NCBI GenBank assembly: GCA_900554415.1
Contig: USGU01000014.1
Location: 4,213 to 68,212, forward strand
DNA length: 64,000 nucleotides
Origin: an uncultured Lachnospiraceae bacterium
Lineage (GTDB): Bacteria; Bacillota; Clostridia; Lachnospirales; Lachnospiraceae
Reading direction: 5' to 3'
Of this stretch, positions 8,242 to 15,998 are shown piece by piece (positions within the stretch are counted from its first letter, which is position 1; each line of letters begins with the position of its first letter). Under the pieces are notes generated by a model. That model made no database searches. It had not been told where the DNA came from and was given only the letters and a program-made list of their open reading frames with translations. The translations under genes and the position numbers were made by a program.

Positions 8242-8750
8242 CGAGTCGCGGCGTACTGTAGAGTTAGTACTGACAGCGATGATCAGGCTACAAGTTATGA
8301 AGCTCAAGTAGAACACTACACTGAATATATTAAGAAAAACCCTGAATGGGAATTTGCCGGAATATACGCTGATGATGGTATTTCCGGTACCAATACGAAA
8401 AACAGAGAAGAATTCAATCGCATGATTAACGATTGCGAAGCTGGTACTATCGACATGATTATCACAAAATCAATCAGCCGATTTGCCAGAAACACCTTAG
8501 ACTGCTTGAAATACATCAGGCAGTTGAAGGAAAAGAACATTCCGGTATTCTTTGAAAAAGAGTCCATCAACACGATGGATGCCAAGGGTGAAGTTCTTCT
8601 TACGATTATGGCTTCACTGACCAGCAGACTGCACACCTGACAGAATTCGATGAAGCACTGGTGCGACGCTGGGTCAAGCAGATAACCGTCTAGGATGACC
8701 ATTTCACCGTTGAACTGAAATCCGGAGTGAGTATTGATATTTATGCATAA
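8242..8750 (+). pseudogene. Serine recombinase, internally deleted
   Basis: The N-terminal resolvase domain is readable: VAAYCRVSTDSDDQATSYEA with the catalytic serine, then ADDGISGTNTKNREEFNRMI, ISRFARNTLDCLKYIRQL and LLTIMASL. It then jumps, out of frame, to the extreme C-terminus (LTEFDEALVRRWVKQITV, an in-frame TAG, then DDHFTVELKSGVSIDIYA). More than half the gene is deleted and a stop is present, so it is inactive. It seems a different copy from the fragment at 7633-7950. Confidence 0.85.
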
Positions 8751-8766
8751 TTCCACAGACGCACGA

Positions 8767-8803
8767 AACCCTCTCGACCTTGATGGCTGAGAGGGTTATT
8801 TTA
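8767..8803 (+). terminator. Terminator of the broken recombinase
   Basis: AACCCTCTC pairs with GAGAGGGTT across a 13-base loop, followed by ATTTTAT. Confidence 0.75.
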
Positions 8804-9510
8804 TAATGGATGAATTGTCAGCCAAGTGCAACGTCTTTGAAAAGAAGACCTCATACGGAGTTCTGTATCCAAGGCATTTGCGTGATCGCCGATTTAGCTT
8901 ATCAAACATCTCTTGTTGCACTGGCCTTTCCTCCAATGAGATAACGAGTTTTTCTGTCTACAAGTGTAGCAAGGCAGGCTTTTCCTTTTTTGCCAACTAC
9001 AGTGTCCCCTTCCCAGTGGCCTCTTCTGGATCTGTTTTGTGCACCTGCAGGGCGCTGAGAAATATCGTTAGATATGCGTATTTTTCCACGTCTTTCTACA
9101 TGGTTCTTGGTATGACGAGTTTTGCCTCTGTGGCGTAGCTTTCTTACTACTCCACGGTTACCATGTGAGCGATGAGGGTCATCAAATCTACCAGCATATA
9201 TTTCTCGGTAGATAGTTGAATAACTAATTATTGTCTTGTGATGTTCTAACGCTAGACGTCCAGCAATCTCTTTTGGAGACCATTGCTGACCAAGAAACAT
9301 CGCTTTTACATATTTACACCGATTCACATCTTCAAGGTGTTTGTGCGGACGACAAGCCTTGCGACGCTTTGAATAGTTGCGTTGCGCATCAATAGGTTGA
9401 TAGAAACCACGATACGAATTACGTTTTAGTTCTCTGGAAATAGTAGACTTACTAGGATGTAATTCGTTAGCAATTGCGGTAACTGAATAATTTTTTGCTT
9501 GAAAATACAT
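8796..9510 (-). pseudogene. IS30-family transposase remnant
   Basis: A 202-codon frame (9510 to 8902) carries the IS30 helix-turn-helix (AIANELHPSKSTISRELKRN), SPKEIAGRL and RRGHWEGDTVVGKKG with the first catalytic aspartate, then LVDRKTRYLIGGK with the second. After SATRDV a stop occurs, and in another frame the extreme C-terminus LNRRSRKCLGYRTPYEVFF appears. About 110 residues including the catalytic glutamate are deleted. The usual N-terminal start (about 15 residues) is also missing. No inverted terminal repeats could be confirmed. Confidence 0.85.
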
Positions 9511-9528
9511 TATCCTGAATTATTCATT

Positions 9529-10926
9529 TTATTTTACCTCTTTTAACATTTCACTATATTCAACAAGCCTTACATTACCCATTTCTTCTGCTTTACTGAT
9601 ACATCCTTTAGTAAATCCTGACTTAGCAAATAGATAAAAGTGCTTATTTTTGTAGTTAAACAACTCACTTCGTTCGATGAGCTTTTCAAGAACAGCAAGG
9701 TCAACTTTTTCATTCGTCCATTTACATTCGCCGAAAAGGGCGGTGTTTTTATCTTGGACACCCATAATGTCGATTTCTTCCTGCTGTCTTGTTTTTTTGT
9801 TCGTACCCCACCAGCGACCGATGTCAGTGAAATTAACGGGGCAATTATCGTTTAAAAGCTCATTCCAAAGATACTGCTTTGAAATTTCCTCGAACACAGC
9901 TCCCATATAATCGGACAAAAACGGCTCAATTCGCTTATAAGCAAGCTCGTCCGCACCTCTTGAAATAACAGATGTGTTCTCCGTCACGAAACGATACCAA
10001 AAACGGAACATATTATCCTCAATAGAGTAAATTGTTTTTCTGCCGGAACTTTCGCCGTACGGCGTTTCTTTCTTCACAATTCCAAGAGAAATAAGGTTGC
10101 GGATATAGGTTGCGCAAACACTTGTGTCCTCGCCAACCTTGCTTGAAATTTCCGAAAGTTTTGTACCACCGGTTGCGATAGCAGTTATTATTGCATTATA
10201 AATCGCAGGCTCGCGCACTTCTTGTTTGAGAAGATTTGTCGGCTCTTCAAAAAGGAATGAAGACGGATTTAAAAATATCTTTTTGATGTTTTCTTTTATA
10301 GACAAGCCGTCGTCAAGCTGAAGCAGGTACTGTGGAGTTCCACCTACAATTCCATAAGCAATAGCCTTATCCTCTGCTGCGAATTTTGGAAAATGCTTGC
10401 ACGCTTCCATAAATTCAAAAGGCTGGACTTTAAGCTGTGCGGTTCTTCTGCCGTAAAGCGGAGCCTTGTATGCAAGCACGTGGTCTTCCATATAGGACAT
10501 CGACGAACCGCAGAGAATTAAAAATAAATTTGAAGTATCTTTATGCTTATCAATCATAAGCTGCAGGGTAGAGGCGAGGCTCTTTGAAGCCTTTGCAACA
10601 TACGGGTACTCGTCGATTACAAGGACGATTCGTTTTTCCTGTGCCAATTTGAAAACAAATTCCAATGCATCCTGAAAAGATGTAAATTCACTGCCTTGCG
10701 GCAAATCAGATTTGTAACTCATTATACTTTGGCTGAAGTTTTCGAGATTTTGTTTTGCATTGCTCTCGACGCCCGTAAAATAAATTACATCTTTATCTTT
10801 TACAAATTCATTTATGATTGCGGTCTTGCCGACACGACGACGACCGTAGATTACAGTGAATTCAAATTTACTGCTATTATATTGATTCTGTAACGCTGTA
10901 AGCTCTCGTTCTCTTCCGATAAACAT
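9529..10926 (-). CDS. DUF234-type ATPase with PD-(D/E)XK-like C-terminus
   Basis: 465 residues from the ATG at 10926, which is seven bases from GGAGG; an ATG two codons earlier is too close to it. The N-terminal ATPase_2 domain begins MFIGRERELTALQNQ and has a Walker A (YGRRRVGKTAIIN) and Walker B (RIVLVIDEYPYV). A winged helix follows near residue 290. The C-terminal DUF234 region contains EEIDIMG and LFGECKW, consistent with the D and ExK of a PD-(D/E)XK nuclease fold. The biological role of the family is unclear. Two inverted repeats lie directly before its ribosome-binding site. It lies in the accessory island. Confidence 0.88.
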   Translation of the reverse strand: MFIGRERELTALQNQYNSSKFEFTVIYGRRRVGKTAIINEFVKDKDVIYFTGVESNAKQNLENFSQSIMSYKSDLPQGSEFTSFQDALEFVFKLAQEKRIVLVIDEYPYVAKASKSLASTLQLMIDKHKDTSNLFLILCGSSMSYMEDHVLAYKAPLYGRRTAQLKVQPFEFMEACKHFPKFAAEDKAIAYGIVGGTPQYLLQLDDGLSIKENIKKIFLNPSSFLFEEPTNLLKQEVREPAIYNAIITAIATGGTKLSEISSKVGEDTSVCATYIRNLISLGIVKKETPYGESSGRKTIYSIEDNMFRFWYRFVTENTSVISRGADELAYKRIEPFLSDYMGAVFEEISKQYLWNELLNDNCPVNFTDIGRWWGTNKKTRQQEEIDIMGVQDKNTALFGECKWTNEKVDLAVLEKLIERSELFNYKNKHFYLFAKSGFTKGCISKAEEMGNVRLVEYSEMLKEVK

Positions 10927-10939
10927 ACGCATACCTCCA

Positions 10940-11029
10940 TTTAGTAAATTACGATTTACTAAATTATACTTTCCAAAAGAATCGATGTCAATACGTCTTA
11001 TGAAATTTACTAAAGTATGTTTTAGTAAA
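10940..11029 (-). promoter_or_regulatory. Two TTTAGTAAA/TTTACTAAA inverted repeats before the DUF234 ATPase
   Basis: Site one (10940-10963) is TTTAGTAAAT and ATTTACTAAA separated by four bases. Site two (11006-11029) is TTTACTAAA and TTTAGTAAA separated by six bases. The same nine-base half-sites occur four times just upstream of the start, as expected for repressor binding. Confidence 0.6.
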
Positions 11030-11152
11030 ACAAAATTATTCATCTGTTTTTTTGCAGGTCTTAGGGTGTTCCCTAACAAGATTTGACCGTTTTACGACGA
11101 TAGGAGTATAAATGGTCTGCTCGCTAAGATTAAACAACACCTTACACCAAAG

Positions 11153-11192
11153 AAAAAGCGAGAGCTTTCCGTTAAGGTTTGCTCTCTCTTTC
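11153..11192 (-). terminator. Terminator after tnpV unit
   Basis: On the minus strand GAGAGC and GCTCTC pair across a 15-base loop, followed by GCTTTTTC. Confidence 0.6.
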
Positions 11193-11196
11193 GGTT

Positions 11197-11370
11197 TTAT
11201 TTTATCTGTATACTTTTCATTTTCGCTGATGAAAATTTTATAATCAAGTCATCAACGGCGTCTGTATATCTGCCTTCGCTTTGCAATTTATTTTTAAAAC
11301 GGATAAGATTTTTTATAATTTCTGAATGTTCATTTGCGGATATGTATAGGTGATATTTTTGTTCTCTCAT
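11197..11370 (-). CDS. Small protein translationally coupled to TnpV
   Basis: 57 residues beginning MREQKYHLYISANEHSEIIK; its ATG overlaps the tnpV stop (ATGA), implying coupling. It is charged, with no membrane segment. I do not recognise it. The overlap, downstream terminator and coding-like composition argue it is real. Confidence 0.65.
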   Translation of the reverse strand: MREQKYHLYISANEHSEIIKNLIRFKNKLQSEGRYTDAVDDLIIKFSSAKMKSIQIK

Positions 11371-11738
11371 ACATAAATCACCTCAGCATTTACAATTTCT
11401 GTCGCACGATTCCGGATGTTATTCATCTTGCGAATCCACAAAAGTGTATTTTCTGCTTTAAGTTTCTCTGTTACATTTTCTTTTTCGGCAAGTGTTTTTA
11501 CAAGCTCCTGAAACATTACTTCGGCTCGTGTATCGGCTTCAGCAAGGTGTTCATACAGTCTGCCCGAAGTCAAATAATTGTAATAGATAACTCGATGATT
11601 TGATTTTAAATGTCGTTTATATTGCTGTCCCCACACGCCGATTTGATATTCTTTCTGTTCATTCATTCCTACATTAGGGAGCATATAATCTCCTGCCTGA
11701 CGATACTCAACGCCTTGCTGTTCAAATATTGTTTTCAT
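11367..11738 (-). CDS. tnpV: TnpV transposon-encoded protein
   Basis: 123 residues matching TnpV, a small protein of unknown function carried by clostridial mobilisable transposons: YRQAGDYMLPNVGMNEQKEY, GVWGQQYKRHLKSNHRVIYY and LTSGRLYEHLAEADTRAE are characteristic. The start ATG follows AGGAGG. No transposase or mobilisation genes remain beside it, so it is an orphan left by a mobile element. Confidence 0.85.
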   Translation of the reverse strand: MKTIFEQQGVEYRQAGDYMLPNVGMNEQKEYQIGVWGQQYKRHLKSNHRVIYYNYLTSGRLYEHLAEADTRAEVMFQELVKTLAEKENVTEKLKAENTLLWIRKMNNIRNRATEIVNAEVIYV

Positions 11739-11816
11739 AGAAAAATCCTCCTGTAATTTGATTGTACTATCATTTTACAGAAGGATTTTTGATTTTACCA
11801 ATGTACCGATTACACG

Positions 11817-13484
11817 TTAAATCATCTTAAAATGTCTCAATGCTTCTTCAATCATTTCCACTTTTTCTGCTGGACATTGTGGCTGTTTTGAATTCTCTGA
11901 TTTTGGCTTATTATAATTTTCTCTTTCAATAATGCCATATTTCTCTTTCACCTGAGCAATATAGAGATTGGACACCTTTGTATCATATTTATCCAAAATG
12001 TACTGTTTTACTTCCTGATAAGTTGCCTTCGCTTCCGAAGCCGTCAAATCAAGCTCGTCCATATCCAATTTGAGGTCGATATATGCGTCGGGAGTTTTTC
12101 TAACCAACTTGACAACCGTTTCTATATGCCCCGTATGCGGAAACATGTCCACTGCCCGTACTTTCTCCAACTGATATCCATTCCCACTTAAATATTTCAA
12201 ATCTCTTGCCAGTGTTGCAGAGTCGCAGCTTACATACACAATCCGCTCCGGCTGCATATTTACCATAGTTTGCAGTACGCTTTCTTCGCAGCCCTTTCTC
12301 GGCGGGTCTACGACTATCACATCTGCGTGTGCCGATTCACCCGGGTAGTCTTTGGCATACTGCGCATAGTAAGACGGCAGCACTTCTTCTGCTTTTCCCA
12401 CGAAAAATTCTGCATTCTGGATTCCGTTAAGCTCTGCATTTCTTCTGGCATCTTCGATTGCCTGCGGAACAATTTCTACTCCATAGACTTTTTTCGCTTT
12501 TTGTGCAAGGAAAAGAGAAATCGTTCCAATTCCGCAATACACATCCCACACGGTTTCATTTCCGGTAAGACCGGCATACTGAAGTGCCTGCCCATAAAGG
12601 ACTTCTGTCTGAACCGGATTGACCTGATAGAAGGAAAGCGGTGAAATCTGATATTTCACATTTCCAATATAGTCCGTAATATAGGTTTGTCCCCAGATGA
12701 GCTGAATCTGTTTTCCCATGATGACGTTCGTATTTTCTTCATTGATGCTGAAGGTAATACTTGTCATGCCTGGAATTTCTGCCAGAACTTCTGCCAGTTT
12801 TTCGCTATGTGGCAGCTTCTTTCCATTAATCACAAGACAGACCATGATTTCTTTGGTTGTAAATCCTTCGCGAATCAGAATATGACGAACCAGACCTTTT
12901 CGGGTTTCTTCATTATAAGCAGTCAACTTATACTGATTCATAAATGCCAGAATCTTCTCCAGAATCACCTGATTGATTTCTGCGCCAAGTGCACAATCTA
13001 AGTTTGGAATAATCTGATGGGTTCTTCCTGCATAGAATCCGGCAATCAGATTGCCCTCTTTGTCCGTGCCCACCGGATATTGCGCCTTATTCCGATAGTG
13101 AAACGGCTCTTCCATTCCACCAATCGGTTCCATGATTTCGTCTATAAATCCTTCCGCAAATCCTCCAATCCGAATCAGATTTCCACGTACTTTATTCTTT
13201 TTAAATTCCAACTGCTTTGAATAAGAAAGGGCCTGAATCTGACACCCGCCGCAGGTTCTTGCAACGGAGCAGACAGGCTCTACTCTGTCCGGAGATGGTG
13301 TGAGAAGCTTCATAAGCCGTGCATAGCCATACTGTTTTTTTGCTTTCATGACCTTGACTTCCGCCACATCTCCGATTAATGCGTCTTTGACAAAGAGGGT
13401 AAATCCGTCTACTTTGCCGATTCCCTCTCCGTCTACGCCCATATCTGTAATTTCAACTGTTAATATATCATTCTTTTTAAACAT
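11817..13484 (-). CDS. rlmD: 23S rRNA (uracil-5-)-methyltransferase, RlmD/TrmA family
   Basis: 555 residues. Residues 1-60 form a TRAM domain; CSVARTCGGC supplies three iron-sulfur cysteines (CX5CX2C) with a fourth in LDCALG. The SAM-binding region includes VWDVYCGIGTISLFLAQ, and VVDPPRKGCEESVL and VYVSCDSATLARDLKYL carry the catalytic cysteine. Family members methylate U747 or U1939 of 23S rRNA; which site cannot be told. A roughly 90-residue C-terminal extension after the methyltransferase core is lysine/glutamate rich and ends ALRHFKMI. It starts 26 bp after yhaM ends. Confidence 0.93.
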   Translation of the reverse strand: MFKKNDILTVEITDMGVDGEGIGKVDGFTLFVKDALIGDVAEVKVMKAKKQYGYARLMKLLTPSPDRVEPVCSVARTCGGCQIQALSYSKQLEFKKNKVRGNLIRIGGFAEGFIDEIMEPIGGMEEPFHYRNKAQYPVGTDKEGNLIAGFYAGRTHQIIPNLDCALGAEINQVILEKILAFMNQYKLTAYNEETRKGLVRHILIREGFTTKEIMVCLVINGKKLPHSEKLAEVLAEIPGMTSITFSINEENTNVIMGKQIQLIWGQTYITDYIGNVKYQISPLSFYQVNPVQTEVLYGQALQYAGLTGNETVWDVYCGIGTISLFLAQKAKKVYGVEIVPQAIEDARRNAELNGIQNAEFFVGKAEEVLPSYYAQYAKDYPGESAHADVIVVDPPRKGCEESVLQTMVNMQPERIVYVSCDSATLARDLKYLSGNGYQLEKVRAVDMFPHTGHIETVVKLVRKTPDAYIDLKLDMDELDLTASEAKATYQEVKQYILDKYDTKVSNLYIAQVKEKYGIIERENYNKPKSENSKQPQCPAEKVEMIEEALRHFKMI

Positions 13485-13510
13485 AGATTTCTACCTTAAA
13501 TCCCCGCTCC

Positions 13511-14452
13511 CTAAATACTTGTCTTTCTCAAGTTCGAATCAAACAGACGGTTAAATCCCAACCAGTCTTTGGTATCCTTCTCTTTGAACACCTCGATTAA
13601 GGTCTGCATTTTTGCATCTGTATTATCTGCAAAATTAAGGGCAAGTGCCTCTGCAAGTGCCGGTTTCTTTGGAGAGCCAAATTCCAGTTCCCCGTGATGT
13701 GCAAGAATGCAATGTTTCAACTCACTTGCAAGCTTTGGCGGAAAATCCGGGATTTCACGAATAGCATCTGACATCATTTCGGTTCCGATTACAATATGAC
13801 CCAGAAGCTGTCCGTCATCCGTATAATCATTTTCTGGGAAAGTAGACAATTCTTTTGTCTTTCCAATATCATGGCAAATGGCTGCAGTGAACAGCAAATC
13901 TTTATTCAGAATCGGATACGCACCCACGTAATATTCGCAAAGCTTCACCACACTCAAGGTATGCTCCAGAAGACCGCCCGCAAATCCGTGATGTACGCTC
14001 TTGGCAGCGGAATGTGCCTTAAAGCTCTTAATAAACTCCGTATCATTTACAAAATAATACTGCAAAACCTGCTGTAAATATCGATTTTCGACCTGCTTAA
14101 TATATCCCAGCAGTTCTTCATACATTCCATCTACACTTTTCTCGCTGGTCGGCATATAATCTGCCGCATTATATTCGTCTTCACTTGCCACACGGAGTTG
14201 CTTGATATTTAACTGCAGATTTCCATTATAAGAAATCACTTCGCCATACACATCAATAAAATCTTTTTCATCATAATCTGAGATTCCATGTGAATTCGGA
14301 TCCCATACTTTTCCGTCCAATGTGCCCGTCTTATCCTGTAAAATCAGATTGTCATACGGCTTCCCGTTTCTTGTCTCTGCACTTCGCTTTCCTTTGCATA
14401 AATAAATTTCCCGAATGGTATCCCCTTCGTGTAACGTATTGATATATTTCAT
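13511..14452 (-). CDS. yhaM: YhaM-type 3'-5' exoribonuclease (OB fold plus HD domain)
   Basis: 313 residues from the ATG at 14452, preceded by AGAGGAAG; a longer in-frame start would overlap the upstream gene. An N-terminal OB-fold (residues about 15-95, DNLILQDKTGTLDGKVWD) precedes an HD hydrolase domain with HHGFAGGLLEHTLSV and AAICHDIGKTKEL carrying the metal-binding histidines and HD pair. Length and order match YhaM, a Firmicute exoribonuclease that trims short RNA or DNA ends. 37 bp downstream of the HtrA-like gene. Confidence 0.92.
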   Translation of the reverse strand: MKYINTLHEGDTIREIYLCKGKRSAETRNGKPYDNLILQDKTGTLDGKVWDPNSHGISDYDEKDFIDVYGEVISYNGNLQLNIKQLRVASEDEYNAADYMPTSEKSVDGMYEELLGYIKQVENRYLQQVLQYYFVNDTEFIKSFKAHSAAKSVHHGFAGGLLEHTLSVVKLCEYYVGAYPILNKDLLFTAAICHDIGKTKELSTFPENDYTDDGQLLGHIVIGTEMMSDAIREIPDFPPKLASELKHCILAHHGELEFGSPKKPALAEALALNFADNTDAKMQTLIEVFKEKDTKDWLGFNRLFDSNLRKTSI

Positions 14453-14489
14453 CTTATCTTCTTCCTCTATTCTCTGTTTCTTTGTCCTT

Positions 14490-15788
14490 TTATTCTTTAT
14501 TTCCAACCGTAACTTTAAATGGAACTTCGACATATTCTTCTGCACCCATCCGCTGTACAGTCAGCTTGATTTCTTCTCCAGTGTTGTATTTTGATAGCTG
14601 GCTCTGATACTCATAAAGTGTCTGAATATCCTTGCCACCCATTTTTACAATCACATCACCACTCTGGATTCCCACATCCATAGCCGGTGAATCCGCTTCT
14701 ATTTCTTTGACATAAATTCCTCGCGGAATGCCCTGATTCTCTGAGATTTCTTCCGTCACTTCAATTCCCCAGATTCCCAAATACGGCACACCATTTCCAT
14801 TAGACAGCAGTTCGATAATCTCTTTAATTCCTGAAATTGCATAGCCTGTAACCAGATTCTTGCTGTCTTTTCCCGTCACCATCTGGTCCGCAATTCCAAT
14901 CACTTCGCCATCCACGTTAAATAAAATACTGCTGCCATTTTCTGCTGCAGTGATATCTGTTGTCAGCAAGCGGTACTGCCTGTCCGCTGAACTGATATAG
15001 TTTCCGGTAGAACTGATAATGCCATAACCGGACCCCTCGGCATATCCGAACTGATTTCCAAGTGTAATAACCGGCATTCCTTTGCTCATCAGATTAGAAT
15101 TACCAAGTATGGCTTCTGTAATCTGATTCTTTGTGGAACCTTTTAACGAACTGGTACTCACAGAAAGAATTGCAATCTGGGAATTTTTATCTTCTTTCTT
15201 CAAAGTTGCCGTATAAGCCCTATGGTCACAGAAAGTAATTGTCAAATCTCCTTCATTTTCCAGAATTCGTGCAGGGGCTGCAACTAAAATTTCCAACCAG
15301 TTCTTCCAGATGATGACCCCCGATACGCTATCCAGATTTTCTTCCTGCGACTCCAGTGTAGTATTATCTCCCGCTATTTCTACCGTCACAACACATTTTC
15401 CTGCTTCCGTTGCAACATCGGTCAGGGACTTCTGCATTTCCCGGTAATTATCCACCGTAAATTCCTTTTGTCCTTCCTGCACCTGCTCCTGGTCTGAATC
15501 TTCCGTCACTGTCATTTCTTCATCGCCTTCCGAGCTTTCATCTTCCGGAATCGTGACTTTCTCCTGCTTCTTCAGAAACGCAGACTCTGCCCACGGCTTA
15601 CATACTGCAAATGCCACACATGCAACCACACCAAAAACAAGTCCTTTCACGGCAGTCTGGAAAAGGCCTCCTACAATTCTTCTTGGTTTATTCTGTTCAT
15701 CTTTAAATGTTTCCTTCAGAAAAGAATAAGACGCTTCTTCGTGCTCCTCTTTCTCTGGTTCTTGCTCCTCTTTCCAGTCATTATCCAT
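14490..15788 (-). CDS. HtrA-like membrane protein with PDZ domain and degenerate protease site
   Basis: 432 residues. An acidic cytoplasmic N-terminus (1-40), one membrane segment (about 45-65) and an acidic linker precede a trypsin-like domain (about 110-320) and a PDZ domain (about 330-425, GIYVKEIEADSPAMDVGIQSGDVIVKMGG in the usual position). The overall order is that of HtrA/DegP. However, the histidine site (LTNNHVV in active enzymes) reads LVAAPARI, the aspartate site (DLAVL) reads QIAIL, and the serine site (GNSGGPLFN) reads ENGSSILFN. All three catalytic residues seem replaced, so it is probably a scaffold or sensor rather than a protease. Confidence 0.87.
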   Translation of the reverse strand: MDNDWKEEQEPEKEEHEEASYSFLKETFKDEQNKPRRIVGGLFQTAVKGLVFGVVACVAFAVCKPWAESAFLKKQEKVTIPEDESSEGDEEMTVTEDSDQEQVQEGQKEFTVDNYREMQKSLTDVATEAGKCVVTVEIAGDNTTLESQEENLDSVSGVIIWKNWLEILVAAPARILENEGDLTITFCDHRAYTATLKKEDKNSQIAILSVSTSSLKGSTKNQITEAILGNSNLMSKGMPVITLGNQFGYAEGSGYGIISSTGNYISSADRQYRLLTTDITAAENGSSILFNVDGEVIGIADQMVTGKDSKNLVTGYAISGIKEIIELLSNGNGVPYLGIWGIEVTEEISENQGIPRGIYVKEIEADSPAMDVGIQSGDVIVKMGGKDIQTLYEYQSQLSKYNTGEEIKLTVQRMGAEEYVEVPFKVTVGNKE

Positions 15789-15998
15789 ATATAAGCTCTC
15801 CTATATTTCAAAGCTTCTCAGCAAGTAACTCTCGTTTTGTTGCTACTTTGGCAACAAAAAATCCAGTGAATCTTTTTTTAGTATACATGATTCCGCAGAA
15901 TTGTTCAATGCTAATCAAATTTTCCGCTTTGCACTTTTCTTTCTATATTAAATACGGTAAAATAAAACTAGTATACACATTATGAGGTGACTTATTTT

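Noticed and set aside
8316..8756. Minus-strand 146-residue frame over the recombinase fragment
   Set aside because: Opposite strand clearly encodes resolvase motifs.
8806..9138. Plus-strand 110-residue frame over the IS30 remnant
   Set aside because: Antisense to transposase sequence; no homology or ribosome-binding site.
11334..11603. Plus-strand frame antisense to tnpV
   Set aside because: Shadow of a recognisable gene on the other strand.
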